Of a DNA stretch of 64,000 nucleotides, positions 13,516 through 27,763 are shown in pieces. Source of the stretch: Apteryx mantelli (taxonomy: Eukaryota > Chordata > Aves > Apterygiformes > Apterygidae); contig NC_089978.1 in the NCBI RefSeq assembly GCF_036417845.1, positions 138,936,288-139,000,287 of the forward strand, read 5' to 3'. Under the pieces are notes generated by a model that made no database searches, was not told the DNA's origin, and worked only from the letters and a program-made list of their open reading frames with translations. The first letter of the stretch is position 1. Every line of letters starts with the position of its first letter. Position numbers and translations under genes: made by a program.

Positions 13516-16500
13516 ATGAAATAATCAGAATATTTTGATGAGGGTTTCATGAGTCTGAAATATCTCCGTGGCTGTGCTGGAATAATTTTATTTTGTTAAA
13601 TCTTAAGTACTTTATTTGAATTTTGATCTCTTTTAAAGTGTTGATTAGTTTAAATTGAAATTAATTTTAAAGGAAATTTAAGCTCAAAGACATTCTAAAC
13701 TTAGGAAAAACAATTCACTTAGACAACTTCTGTTTTAACTATTTTAAACATTTCTAAAGTCTTATTCACATAAAAAAATAAAACCCAAATTTTTCTTTTT
13801 TATTTTAGTATATCAGTGTTTTTTGCTCAAAAAGGCCACTTTAATCAAAATGCATCCTACCATATCAGTTCAGAAGTCCGTGGGAATGTCTGCACAATCA
13901 GGTGCTACCTACACACTGGTGAGACATGATTTAGCTTTGATCCAGAGCTATTTATATCAGTTAGAGCAGGTCCAGGCTGCACAGGAAAGCCTGCTGAGAA
14001 AAAGTATCTCTTGAGGAGCATGTCAGGTAGCTTGAGCTATTCAGAGAATTGACCTTAAAGACCCTGCTCAGTCACTGGGGAATGAGGAGATGTCTCTAGA
14101 GCACAAATACTTAAGCTAGTAGCCTAGACTAGTAATCTAGCCCAGCTACATGGTATAAACACTTCCCTCCCAAAGAGGGTGGACAGAAGCAGAGAAGGTG
14201 ATACTTGTACACCAATCTCTGAGCAGGGCTTTGAACTTGCTTTTCTAAAGGATATGGGTGAGAATGCCTCCTTCTGTGGGAAGGCAAGGGATTCCCAGAA
14301 ATGGTAAAGCAAGCTTGTAAATGGTAAAGCAGAGTTTGGGGTAAAAAACTAGATTTGGGGTGGCAGGTTTCACCCTTGGTCCTCCCAGTGTAGGGAGGGG
14401 AACAATTGACTGAGTCACGCTGAGGTGTTCTGTCTCCATTGCCAGTAGGCTTAGTTATGCTTTTTATTAACTGCATGAGTTGAGTGACTGTTTAAAAAGC
14501 AAGAGTTTGACTTGTGAAACATATGGGCCCATAAGAAAGGCCTGACCTGAGCCTCAGCTGGTACTCACTGATGTCAGAGCAACTACACCTGCTTCCAGCA
14601 GCTGAGGGAGCTTGTCTCTTTTATGCAAAGCTAAGCTATTTGCTTGAAAGGCGGTCTTGGTCAGCCTGAAGGACTTGTTCTGGGATGAGAGAATGGATGG
14701 TTCTATACCTCCCGCATGTTTATTTGCAGTATTTCCATCAGCTTACTGAAGTTTTGAGAAAGAGAGAAAGCAAGCCTTCCTCGGTGACTCCAGCAGTGCA
14801 TGCATTCTTTAGCAACCCCAAAAAAGGAATGCTGACTTTTTATGGCAAGAATTTCCTGGAGTTAGAAGACGATTAGCTTCCCAGGGTCACTAAGTCCTCT
14901 GACTCTTCTGCATTGTCAGAATAAGTAAATATGTTGTGGTGCTAGGGACACTGAGACTTAGATGGACTTTTTTCCCCAGAGTTACTCTACAGCTGGGGGA
15001 AGACAGCATAATTCTGCTTTGCTGTATTCTCCTGTTTGAGGCTTTAGCCCTGAAGATTTGTTTATCAGCTTTTCGATATACAAAGTGAAAATTCAGCATG
15101 TTATAATGCTAACTAGAATGATGCTTAATTTTAGAAGACATTTCCCTTTCCATGTGTGGGAAGATGGGTTTTGCTGTGCACTGAAGTGCACAATAATGCT
15201 CTTATCAAACATACCCATGCTGGTGTGAATTAGAAGCAGCACAGTTTAAAATCAGCAAAGGTGTACCCAGTTAAAATCAGTCTGTGCCCAAAGTCTTTAC
15301 AGTAGCTTTTCTCACTGAATGTCTCAAGTTTGTATTGAAGGTCATTTTTTCTCTGGAGCTACGTCAGTTTATATCTGCTGAGAACCTAACTTGGAATGTG
15401 TGTTCTACCAAGCGTGTCAGATTTGCTATGCTGTTTTGTGGTAAATTATTAAAGGTTTCTATGGTGCATGGAGAAACATGGTGGCAAGCAGAATAATAGG
15501 ACCTGGATATGCTAGTGACCAAGCAGAAAAGATCGTTTTCTGGGGAGGGAATGATAGGGAAGTCATTCATAGGGAGAAGGAAAACCTTTTGGATCACTTT
15601 TGCTGGGAGGAGAGGAAGGGAAGAATGGCCCATGAAGCTCCACAATGCAGAAGCAAAGCAGGAAGCAGTGCAGGGGTGGATGTGAGTCACCTGCAGGCTT
15701 TGGCTTGGGTGGCAAGGAGGTGCTTCCATCTTCCAAACTCCCCTTCCAGTTGCTTTGTCACTGCTTTTCTGCTCTCAGACTCGGTGGTGACCTTCGACTC
15801 TCTCTGCTCAGAGGGGGATGGTGGCAGTTCCACCCATGTGGGAAGAGCAGAACAGGAAGGCACAACCCCTGCTATGAGGATCTCAAAGGCATGCCTTTTT
15901 GCTAGGTGTTCAGGCAGCTGGCAGAGGACTGGCCTAGGGGTCATCAGTGAGTCCGATTCTCCCATGTTTCATACAGTCATTTACACCCACAGAAGTGGGG
16001 GAGGAAGCACTGGCAAATCAAAGCTTCCCCATTGCTTTACAACTAGACTTTGCTTGCTTTGCACTACATTTCACTGATAGAAATAACAGCACAGAGTGCT
16101 AACAGAGGCACTCAGACCCACATATTCTTGGTATTGCTGTCAATATACAAGGCTGGAGGCAGTCAATGGGACATTTCACCTGACTTGAACTATCTAATAC
16201 TTAGGCATAAAGTCTGAGTTAATTGCCTAGGCTTGCTCTTTTGTTAGTAAAAAAAGCTGGGCACTGCTAAAGGGTGATTCATGCAACCCTAAGATAGATC
16301 TAACAGACAGGCATCATGACTCACCTTCTAATAACGCTAATATGTCTCCACTGACTGTGGGATTGCTAAAGACACCTAACTTCCAGGTGGCTAAACTTAG
16401 ATAGGATGAAGCCCATCTCAGGAAGCAGGTTATACTGCCATCTCTTACCTTCCTCTGCAAGTACTTCCAGTGAAATGTGTGAGGTGACTTGTGAAGAAAT

Positions 16501-18427
16501 ATGCTCTTCAGTATTAAGCAGGGGAATGAATACTGTGCATTGTTAGTGGCTGTGCTTACATCAGACCCAAGCAGCCTGCTTGTGGGGGAGTCTGAGAGCA
16601 CGTGAGTAACCATTAGACCCGGAGTGGCAAATTAGAGGATGTCAGACATAGACGACCACCAGTCTGCTTGGTTTGTTATTGCACAGTGAGATTCAGTTAC
16701 AGACTGTGATTTCTGGAATCCACAGAAAAGTGTTACTTACAGCTAAGGAAAATTCAGCCCTATCAGAGCAAAGCAGAGTTATCAAATGGCCAGATCAACA
16801 TGAAAGAACGTTAGAAACAGAACTATTATTTTGGAAATGTCCATCTCTTATGACTATTTTAGAAGGAAAAAAGCATTGTTCCAATATCATTAATGTAGCA
16901 TTTGTGCACAAGAGAGCTACATTTTACTGACTGCCAAAACCAGGGAGGATGTCAGCTAAGCTGTATCTTCAAATCAAATGCAAAAACATACTAGATGTGA
17001 AGACTTACTTCTAAACTCCTTTTTATTCCTAATTTGAAACAAGCTGGCTGGAATTGGTTTGGTAGATCTCAGTCTGAGTAGTATTACATAACTGATCAAC
17101 CCATCAGTTTTAAAGAGAGCTCCTCATCTGCGTGAAGTTATTTAAGTGCATAAATGTTATTTGATTTAATTGTTAAGGGTCCTCTCTTATGGTCTTATGA
17201 TAAAACCACCAAATAGTTGCTTATCTGAACTTTTTATCTCATTAGCAGAGAGTTGTCTTAGGAAGTTAAAATGAAATATGTAGAGATTTCTTTAAAAATA
17301 TAAGCAGATTTGTACTCAAAGTACTGTTGTGCCATTGACAGATAATATGGATTTTGCTGCATATGCAGCACATCACAGGCCCCTAGTGGTAGAAATAAAG
17401 AACATATACGTATGTAATCATGCTATCTGTGTAACAGTTCCCGATGGCTCTTATTGCAGCCTTAAAAAAATGCATAATGCTTTCAGTTTATAGATTTAGA
17501 CTGCTAGTTTGCTCACTTGAGGGAAATGGAAATTCTGAAGAGGCCCGAGATGTCAGGAACAATTTTCTGATCATCTGGAAAACACGATGGAAAAGTAAAC
17601 TAGTTAAAAAAAAAAAAAGTACATCATGAATAGCTCTAGTCCTGCTCAATTTCACGGGCTATTTGCACTAGCCAGAAGAAAGAAATACAATTCAAGCTTT
17701 CTCTGTGGGCCTGACAGGTTACAACCATGCCACACTGTACCAAAGCTCAAGCCCCAGCACCCCTTTTTCTGCCAGTTCTTTGTGTGCTCAGGGCCCTGCC
17801 AGTACATCTCTAATCCTGGCCATTGCTTGCTTGGTATCATGATCCCTGGCAAGTTTCAGGTGGTTAGTTGTCCAGCAACACCCTCCTTTCAACCCCTGAA
17901 ACGAAGCATACGATGTTGCCAGGTTGATTTGGTTGCATTTAATGTTTTATTTGCCCAGCGATAGATAACTGCACAAAGTACAAAATGGCAACTAATCAAC
18001 TCCCAGAGGGTTTTTTTTTTCTTTTTAAAAGAAAAATTGTCTCTAATATTAAGAATAAAACTCTCAACCACAGTTTCATTTCTGAGATAACCATGATATG
18101 AATATGATCCCCAGGGATGGGACTTGTGTACCGTTTCCATTACTACCTATACTGTTTCCATTACCTACTTTCTTCTCAAATGTGTGTTCAAAAGGAGTCA
18201 AGAATTGCAGGTGAAGAACAGAAAGAGTGAGAATATGGAGGATGTGAAGGTAATGATTCCTGTGTTGTGGATAACATTAAGTGGAGAGTTCTAATGAAAC
18301 ACATAGAAGATTGGGGATGTGGGGGAAATTTTGTCTGTTTGGGAAAATAGAGATAGGAATACTTGCATAAATTTAATAAACACTGATGGTAACAAAGCCA
18401 TTTGTTGTTATACCTTGTCCTTGAATG

Positions 18428-18565
18428 AAAGGATCTCAAAATACTGCATAAATGTTAGTGAGCTAGTAAGGCTTACAGACTTGCTGTAGGGAAGTTATCC
18501 TTATTTTATAGGAATAAGACCAGTGAAAGAGTAAAGGCAAATGCAGCCTGGTTCACATAGGAATA
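18428..18565 (+). repeat. MIR-like SINE relic
   Basis: The block order 'ggatctcaaaatactgcata', 'aatgttagtgag', 'aaggcttacagac', 'ttatccttattttatagg', then a purine-rich stretch and 'ggttcacatag' follows the MIR-type layout (rank of cells: ...gatctcaaagcactttac..., ...ttatccccattttacag..., ...gtcacacag...). It is strongly diverged. Identity rests on remembered consensus order. Confidence 0.5.
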
Positions 18566-20774
18566 ACTGACATGTGTGGGCAGTATGAACTGCATTGAAG
18601 CTGTATAAAAGAGGATGTAGGCTTTCTAATAGGTAATGCATTCAACATCTCACCTTGTTACTATATTTTTAAGGAAGTTAATGGTGTATTAAACATTATT
18701 GATAGGAGTACTGTATGTAAAATAAGTGAGGAGGCTTACAAGTAATTTAGATAAATTATTGCACTCTTTTCTCCACTTAGGCCCTCAGCATTGGTCTACT
18801 ACATTCTAGTGAAGAAGCAGGCAAATTTGATAGAGTTTGGAGGAGAACAATTGAGATGCTAAATATCTTGGGAACAAATACCTTGGGGAGAAAAGGTTAA
18901 GCAAAATGGAAAAAGTCACTTGGGAAGACAGGTGATAGAGAGGATGTGTAAGCAAAATCTACATGTGACCACACAGCAGGTTGTTGGAAAGAGGATGTGT
19001 TAATTCTTTTCAGAATAAAAGCAGGTGGTTATGAGAGGCGGTAGAACAAGTTTAGTTAAAGATTGGGGAAAACTCTGTGGCCATTTTCTTCATCAATGTT
19101 AGTGAGTGCAATTGCAACTCAGCTGCAGTAATTCCATTTGGCTTTGTGACTGCCAATTAGGTTGGCCACATGTACCAGTGTGACATTTGGGTTTTAAACC
19201 CTGGGAACAGCATGGACAATGGAACAAGTGACAGCAGAAGAAGGTAAAATTTTGTTGAGGCAGACATTCAAGTCAGACATTCAAAGTAAGTGTGATACTA
19301 TAAGATACATCCTCTTGTGCTTAGACTTCTTTAGATCCTTTTACCTCTGCTTACCAGAGAGATGAGCAAGTATCTATACTGTTAGGTTGCCATGTAGATT
19401 AAAAAAGAACCTGCTCATCCTTTCATATACTCTTTTATTGCTTTCTTTTGGCTTTGCTTGTTATACTGTGTCCTGCCCAGGTGATGTATGAGTTGTACCA
19501 TTTTGGTTTCTCAGAGCACCAACATTTCTCAAACATTCCTACTCACAGCCCTCAATGGACTTCCAGCGATCTGCAGTCACGAGCTTGGAAACCGCTGTTC
19601 TTCATTTACTTTGTGCCACTTGTAGTCCCACACCTGCTTATAGTGAAGTTTAAAGACCAGGTCAATTAATTCAGTTGCTGTCCATTGAGATGAAATCCTG
19701 TGGCCTACTGGAAATCACTTCCTTTTCAGGAAATTTCATGGGCAAGGGAAAAAAATCCTGCCATAGTATTAAGCAGTGCCCAGATATGCTATGAAACTTG
19801 CTTCATTTAGCACAGTAATCCTAATTTCAGGGCATCCTGCCATTGTTTCTAAACCAATTTACAGCAACTTTTAAAACAGATTATTTTTGTGGTAGTTGCA
19901 ACTGCTTAACGTTCCCAAGTACAGAAAAAGAGATTGTGATGTCTGAGACATGAATAAGGGCTCATGGCTAGGGTGAAAAAAAAATGCTCTGCTAATAAAA
20001 TAACTGGCATCAGTACTCAGTCCACAACTGAGTCCTGGCATCCATGGCTGACTTCCAGGTAGCTCACAGAGAATGAATTTTAGCCTGAGATCTACATGAT
20101 AGCTCTGATAATCCATTTAACTGATGTGTAGGGAACACAATGGAAGTGATTCGCTGCTACTGCACAGAGGCGGGTTATTCTGTTAATTTAGGAGCAAAAC
20201 TGGTCTAGCCTCTTTACAACCAGTCAGTGGCTCTCATGGGGGTAGGAGCCTTCTTTCCTCCATCCCATTGCAGAATGAATTTTCTTGCTGTATTGCCAAC
20301 TTCACAGAATATGACTTCAAGAACTCGAATATCATATTAGGCCCTTCAACTCGCCACCTTTTACTGTAGCAGCTGTTGTTTGGCTAAGCTGTTATTCCTG
20401 GGAAACAGGACTGGGGAGATGAGGCTGTGAAACTCTGAAGTGAATCTATTGGTAAGTGGGGTGGGAGCGACCTGCATAACTGACAGATTTCTGGAGGGCT
20501 ATTACTGCACTGGCCAGAAGTTCACTGCACAAAACCGCCAGATGCCTGACTAGTTAGGCTGGCAACACACTTTCGCTTATCAGAGCCCTAAATGCAGTTC
20601 TGAATATGCTTTTGCAGGGAGCAACAGGAAACTTTTAAATCTGTGCTTCTGCCTTACCCGTTGATACAGAGAGGAAATTGTCAACCTGGGGCTCAGCATG
20701 TTCTCCTAAATTGGGTGCACAAAGAAAGCTTACTGAAGGAGCTGGAAGTGAAAAGACCTAGAGTTGCAGTCTTG

Positions 20775-20850
20775 CTTGTAGGCAACCTTGAGCAAGTCTT
20801 ATAACTTCTTTGTACCTTTGGTTCTATTCTACTTTGTCAAGATATCCTCT
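20775..20850 (+). repeat. MIR-like SINE relic (weak)
   Basis: The segment 'caaccttgagcaagtcttat' followed by 'aacttctttgtacctttggt' resembles the MIR stretch ...accttgggcaagtcacttaacctctctgtgcctcagt.... Only about 60-70 bases are recognisable. Confidence 0.4.
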
Positions 20851-23800
20851 AGTCTCTTCAGTGGCATCCTCACCCTAAGCAAGCCTAAGAACAATATAGA
20901 CTCTTTTGTAAACAAAAGTCCTTTTTCTTCTGGCTCTACCTGCTTTCTTTACATCATTATTTTTGGCATCGCTGGCTGTACAGTCATTAAGTCACATTTT
21001 ACTTGTCTAAATCTTCTTATGACAATAAGTCATTTGAAAGGCTTCCTAGGTATGTTAGACATGAAGGGAACAAGTTGTACACCATCCATTTTTTTAGCAA
21101 ACAAATGAGACAGAGGTGTGTGATCTGCATACTCAAAAATAGTCCTTCTTTTCAATGTCAGTGCCTGCTTTGCATTGCATTTTATCCCCTGTGGCAGAGA
21201 TCAGCATTTTCATCTCCAGAGAGTAGAGTGTTGACTTCCAATTAGGAGTATACACTATTATTAAGAGTGTTTTTCCTATACGGGTATATAGAAAACTGTG
21301 TCCCAAAGCACTGGAGGGCAACAAGGACAAACCTGCAAGCTCAGGAGCTTCTGCAGTCCCAAACAGATCAGTGGACCTCTTACAAGTTCCAGACTACTTA
21401 CTGCAGATAAGACAATAGGAAGGGAGGCTGAAGTACATTTCATCTTAAAGTCTACTCAGCTACTAAAGCAGGATTGCTAGTCCACGTCATCACTCAAGAT
21501 TTTCCTGTAGCTTATAAAGATGAAAAGACCTTTAACTGTGATCTAGGTTAGCTTTCCCTAGTATGTGAGGCTATTGCAGAGGAATGCAAAGCAGTAGGTT
21601 TCCCATTGTTGCACACTGCAGCAAGTGGAGAGAGACTTCCCACATTGTTACTCTGGCTAATTTGTTGTCACCATTGTAAGGACTGTACTAGCTAGCAGCA
21701 ACAGTGATAATCATGATGCTTCCTATGAACATGTTGTCTTTTATTTAAGAATCTCCAAGCATATGTAAACATTAATTAAGCTTCAGATCATTTCAGGGAG
21801 TTACAGAGGGCTCATGTCACTCATTTCTAGGATGCAGTTCTGCAGCTGTTTGGCTGCATATGGCCTTGCTAGTTATGGACTGATTCACCACGAGCTTGGA
21901 GAGTCTGCCAGCACTGGAGTCAGAACTGCATCCTTTTTCTGATGTAAATGATATATATATATATGTACCTATATATGTGGGGGAATATCATTTTCCCCCA
22001 TGCTGCTTTCATTGCTATGATGGCAGTATATAAAATCCAGTTGAAGTCCTTCCCAGTAAGCAAGTATTCACTCTTTCAGTTTGAAGGAAGATGTGCTGCC
22101 CCAGCAAAGAGTTTCATGTCACCATGCCTTTCATTATGGATTATATTAACTCAGCACAAAGCCTTCTGTTTCACGCACAGATACAGATTAAGGATGGGCC
22201 ATAACAAAACTGAATCCCTTTTGCAATTGTAAATGCAAGGTCGTTTTAGGAAGGAGTCTGCTGTTTCCCAAACTGTAACTGCATCTCAAGGACAGAGATC
22301 AGAACACTATTACGTATTGGCTACACAGTCTATCATTAGATATTGGAAAGCTGAATTGTAAAATATTCTGCTCTAAATGAAATGTGTTTGTGAAAATTCA
22401 CTTCAGCTGAATTTATTTTTTTCCCAGGGTAAAAAATGTCTGTGTCTGTGTTTGAGTCTGATATGTGAATATAAATAGCTCAACAATATTACTTAAAATT
22501 ACCAGATAGGAGTAACAGAATGCAGTCCTGTCTACACATAATGGACAGACAGAAAAAGCTGGTCCAATTTTTTACCTCCACTGATTCACACAGATAAATC
22601 GCCCAACCTTTTTAAGAACCAAAACTTTTTAAGTACCAAAACTTGAGAAATGAATCCTGTTGGTTAATGAGCAGATTAAAAACTTTGGGAAAGCACCTTT
22701 CTCATCCTCTCCCTGAAGCCTGGATGAACAAACCAATTAGCAATATTGTACCAAAGTTCAGTCAAACCTTCTCCAAAGCTTGGCTGCTTTATTGGTCCCC
22801 CCACCCCTGAACTGAAAAGCCCACACCATAAACCACCTTTTCCAAGAGTATGTCTTTAATTTCTCTTATAGTTTCCACAGATACTAGTTATCCACAAGAA
22901 TCAAAAGAACAATATGTTTCTACCAAAAACTACCAGCACATGCAATGTCTAATTCTCCCACTTCTAAAATCTGAGCTGTGGTGTTGTGTCCTTCAGAAGG
23001 GCTTGTGATGTGCTTGGTGACAGACACAACGCAGTGGTACAAGGTATGATGCTAATCTCTTTTTCAGACTTCTTTTAATAAACTATGTCCGCTGGGAAAA
23101 TAATGAGACATGTCTACACCCCAGGTGCAGGTACACCCCAGTTGCCCAAGGAGAAGCCTAGCTCTTGATGTTGAATTGTCTCTTGGTGGGACGAGACCAG
23201 GATGCTGGAGCTGAGCTGGTACATCCACACAGCACTAACTACTGACTTGAGCCTGTGCCAGCTGATGGGTCTGCATTGTTCCCTGATATAGTTGCTGGAG
23301 ATCACAGAGGGGAAAACATGGCATCATTGTCAAACTCCACAAGAATTTTCTCATATCTTTAAAAATGGTAAATGTGATTCCCCCAAGGATGGAGGCTGGA
23401 TATGAGAGGGTGGTTCCAGCTGAGGTGTCTCTGCTTTCTTGGAGTGAGTGGTGGGTGTTGTCACCATTCTCCACTCTCTCATTTTCTGGCTTGTGCTTAT
23501 TCAATTTTCAGCATACCAAAGGCAAATTGACAGCCCCTTGTGATGGGCTGAAGGAGTACTCCACACAGACTGTTTTCTAGGGCCTTGTCCGGGCATCATT
23601 CCTCATCTTTTTACTGTTTGAAAAGCTGCCCTGACACGTTCTGAAGAAATCTGCAGAAGAAATGCTGGCCTTGTTTCTGCAAGATTTGGCAAGGTTCCCA
23701 CGCATAAGGCTAGAGGTCAGTGGCTCATTGCTGTGGAATCCCAGTCCTGGTCAGCATTCATTTCCCTTCTCTTTCCAGTCCCTTAATCTGAAAAATCATG

Positions 23801-25779
23801 TGAGGAGAGGTGGGAGGGGGAGGGGAGCATGATGTAACCTCAGCTCTGGCAAAGTTAAAGAGACTGCATTCAACTGTATGGTGCCTGCAACTTGCAGTGA
23901 TTTGGGGTGTCAAGGAGGGACCCTGAATCGTGCTAAAAAGGAGTGAAGATGGAGCATGTCTGTGTGAGACCCAGCTGATGATGTACTCACTGCACTTGCT
24001 GCGAAGAAAACTGTGTGCTTAACAGTGCACACTCTTGCAGCTTCTTGCCTTGCTGTCTGCTGCGTGTACCCAGAGTAATAGGAGGACTGGCTGTTTTCTG
24101 AGGACATTCCTGGAGAAAGGGAGAAGCAAAGCTAGCTATACTTGTGGGGTAAGTTTGTTCCTGCTACCTGGACTTTTCACTCTCATTTGAGGCTTAAGCT
24201 TGTTGTTTGGGGGAAGCAAAGGAAGTGGAGTAAACTGGGATGTGTATGAAATGACTGAGGGTATGTAACCGTCTGAAATTCTGGCTGGATTGACTCTGAG
24301 CCAGTTGATAATCACTGACTAATCCCTCTGCTGGCAGATTCTGCCCAGATTACACAGCCGTGTGTCTCTGTGCCAGGGTGCCTATGAGAGGTGTTTACAG
24401 TGAGGGTTTTGAGGCATACACCAGAGAAACAGACCAAAAAGTGTTTTGACTGCAGCAATTGACTGCAGAAGAGAAATATGTGTGTGTATGCTCATGTCAC
24501 TGTAACTGCTGTGTGTGCAGTTGCATGTCAGACTGGGGGGAGAGGGTTAGCAGGCAGAGAGGTCAGTGGGTATAGCTAAATTTTGTTGCATGTTACATTT
24601 CACCAAAGTAGATCTGTAGACAATCACAATACAGTCAACCATGCTAATTTTAACAGTTTTGGTTTGGATTTGCAAAATATATCTGGTCAGTAGTGTCAGA
24701 TATGCTTTAAGAATTTGTAGTTCTAGCAGAAGTATGTGGTCTGTGGATTAAAAAGCTGCTTACACTAGTAAGACCCCTTAAATACATTTATACCATGATA
24801 AAGGGCCCTGTAGTAGGCTAGAGCTTTCCCTTCCCTGTAATGCACGAGACTCTGCTCTTGCTGCCAGGACCCAATGGGCACAGAAGAGCAGGATACAGGT
24901 CCAAAGGACATGTGGGCACTTTGCTCCCCTTGGCAGTCAGTGGGAAATCAAAGGAGAAAATGTGCTTTTGTCAGTACTACGAGGAGATGAAACTGGGGGG
25001 AAGCTGGCCCTGTGTATTTTCTAATAGAACTAGTGCAGATAACACAGACTGTTGTCAGCAACTGCAATAGGGAGTTTTCTAGGTGAGCTTTGGCCCTTCC
25101 AAATTCCATTGAAGAAGTCTGCCTGCTAAGGGAAAGGAGGGACAAGGAGGAGTACCAAATTATATATGGCTATTATACTGTATTATAATATATTATGTTA
25201 TATTATATATACTAGCTAAAGCAAAACATATCTAGTGTGTAAATGGGGCATCAGAAAACCAAGTAACTGACCTAGCTCAGTTAACATGTATGGAGTTGCA
25301 GTAGCGATGAATTAGTCCCAGACTGCCTGTTAGTATTGCAAATCTCTGAGAATACCTGCATGAAAATACTGTTATGACACCTGCTCTCTGTCCCAGCATG
25401 AATGTTGTGCCTGTACTGTTCTGGGATAATATCACTCAGTTGATATCCCCACATGGTACACAGAGCTCCTGGCTTTGGTATTTTGAGTGCAGCTAGTCAG
25501 AATACTGCTGGTGATGAAACATCAACAAGATATTGAAATATGGAAATAGAAGTTATAAAAAGAAAGTTAATCATCGCAGGGGGGTTCTTTTTCTCCCTTT
25601 TTTAAACATGACTCTAATCCTGGTCCAGAATTTCAGTTTCTACAGAGAGCAAAATATTTGCTTTTCATTAGCTGTAGTCCTGATCCTTTATCTAAGGAGC
25701 CTCCTTTTTCAGGACTCGGTCAAGACTAGGATAAATGGGGTTGCGCTGACTATGAATGCTCATTTTGATTTCTTTCCAG

Positions 25780-25845
25780 AACTTGTGATGGCTTCAGCTT
25801 GGCAGAAAACTCAGGAATACTGCAACTGGGTCCTTCAAAGCAGAG
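25780..25845 (+). pseudogene. Elongase relic, exon 1 (start codon)
   Basis: An acceptor (tttctttccag) ends at 25779, followed eight bases later by ATG at 25788. The 19 codons MASAWQKTQEYCNWVLQSR plus one base end at a gtaggt donor. The acceptor implies a further non-coding 5' exon upstream, as is common in ELOVL genes. The split codon G/AT joins in phase with exon 2. The short aromatic-rich N-terminus fits the family. Confidence 0.8.
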
Positions 25846-27576
25846 GTAGGTGCCTTAAATAGGAATTTACACATCAATAGTGTGATCACCAAGAACAAAC
25901 TTAGAAGGAAAGTGATCCTCATATAAGTGCACATTTTTTCACTGGGCAGATTTTCACTTTTCCCTCTCCATGATCATGAACTTCCTTTAAGTCTTGAAAT
26001 ACCTATGAGCAAAATTCCAGCAGGATCATAGTAAGGATTGAAGGGGTGGGGGATTTCCCCTGTCCATAGTGGGGAACTCTTGGCAACTTTCTGTCTCACA
26101 TACAACGGCAGGCTGACCAACAAGACGTGCTCAGGACAGCCTGTTAAATATGAAATATTATAAAAAGTGATTTTTTTTAAATGGGAAACCTTAGTAAGAA
26201 CAAAGTGTTAGTACTTTGAGGTTTAAACTCATAAAGATGCCAGTAAAATCTGATATCTAATGAAATATTGACAGAAGCCACTGCTCAGTGTTTGAGGGTT
26301 TTTCTCTTTTCAGTTAGGAGACCTCAGGACTTCAGTAGCTAGAGTTTCTGCAGGTCCAGTTTAGCAGATCACTGTGGCATCCCCAGAGTTAAATGTAAGA
26401 ACATGTCACAAATTGGCATGAAGGTGGAATGACAGGCCTGTATGGTGGCCCTGACAGGGGAAGCACACGGGGCCACATGCATAGGTTGTAAATATTTCAG
26501 GACTTGAATTTCAGAAGAGAGTCTAAGCTGGGATTCAGGACTTCTGACAGACTGTCAAATCCAGAACTGGAATATCAAAGAGCTCTTAACAGAGAGACCA
26601 TAGCATGAATAGTAAAGATTTTGCAGGTTTAGAAGGAAGGGGGATTAACAGAATTGTGTGGACAGGAACGGTGTCTTTAAAAAACCCTGAGGCCCACTGG
26701 CAAAAATGTTGTGAAGAACATAGGAAGGGGATGTAACTTACCAGTGAGCTAAGAACTGATTTTCAGTAGAGGATTTCTGTGAGGATCCAAGGGCTAGAAT
26801 AGTGAGGGGGGATCTGGGACTTGGGACTGGCGCATCAGGAAGCAAGGAGAGATGCTGAGAGAGTTTAGCAGAGCAGTGACCACATTGGGAAGAGGAGAAG
26901 AATGTGTGAATGGGAACTAGGATATTTTTCCCCTAGGATTTGGGGGAGGTGGCGGGACAGAAATTCTGTTGAACTTCTGTTTCCTGAAGGGCTGAAGAGC
27001 AGTTTTAAGAGAGACACGTGTTTAGTCATTTTCCAGTGAAACTGTATGCTTTCAAGGGAGACCACTCTATGAGTAGACATAAAAAGAAGGGTATGAAGAA
27101 TTTCAGATGGCCTGAATATTGTGGAGAAAAGAAGAAGTAGCCTCTGTGACTGAAGCAATTTATTACTGTGCTTTAAAAACTTAAGCTCTCGCAGATCCCG
27201 AAACTGATTGGTTTGTTCTGTGCTTCCCTGCAGAACATGTCTTGAGCTACTTCTTTTCTCCTGTTGGGGACAGTATTACAGCCTGTCATGAGGAGTCCAG
27301 CTTGTGACAGGAAAGGCCTGTTCAACAACATGCAGCTAAAGGCTGGCACTCAGCAGAGGACTCTTTTAGGTCCTACAGCCCCAGCCCTAGTGTAGTGTCG
27401 AAGCCTTTTAGTAGAGGTTGGCACATGGAGTCCCAAGCTGAAAGAAAAGCAGTGGATCTGCTTTGTGTAGATGCATGAAATACCACTTTACTGCCAGAGG
27501 ACATGTAGGAGGGAAGCAATGAAATATATCTGCCATACAAGACATGCCAAGTTCAGCTGTGTGTTTTGCTTTTCAG
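25846..27576 (+). other. Intron 1 of the elongase relic
   Basis: It begins gtaggt and ends ttgcttttcag. I see no gene or clear repeat inside. It contains small purine-rich stretches and a - strand open frame (26865-27158) without recognisable content. Confidence 0.7.
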
Positions 27577-27763
27577 ATTCAAGGACAGACCCATGGCCCC
27601 TGGTCTACTCTCCACTTCCAGTCACCCTTCTCTTTGTCTTCTACCTCTTTGTTGTGCACTGGGGCCTTGCCTCATGTGCAAGCGGCAACTGCTGAAGCTG
27701 AAAGGTCTGCTGATTACCTACAACCTCGCTATGGTGACATTATCAAGCTATATGTTTTATGAG
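27577..27763 (+). pseudogene. Elongase relic, exon 2, frameshifted
   Basis: The first frame gives DSRTDPWPLVYSPLP then a hydrophobic stretch ending FVV. The reading then continues only in another frame as ALGPCLMCKRQ...LLITYNLAMVTL...YMFYE. Frame 1 hits a stop at 27693. Restoring phase needs one base around 27654-27658 (gtgcactgggg). The part corresponds to the first two membrane segments and the conserved ITYN loop. The donor gtgagg is intact and the exon ends in phase 0. Confidence 0.87.

Larger units (their letters stand above)
13516..25779. other. Intergenic, no gene recognised
   Basis: No coding gene or RNA gene is supported. The largest open frame is 15478-16077 (+, 199 residues) and has no recognisable domain. 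The sequence holds MIR-like relics near 18.43-18.57 kb and 20.78-20.85 kb, a 14-bp perfect palindrome gctgcatatgcagc near 17355, a 17-bp unit repeated twice at about 22610-22643, AT dinucleotide runs near 21950-21964 and an AT-rich stretch at 25160-25210. The 5' non-coding exon of the downstream elongase locus probably lies in the right part of this block, but I cannot place it with confidence. Confidence 0.55.
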
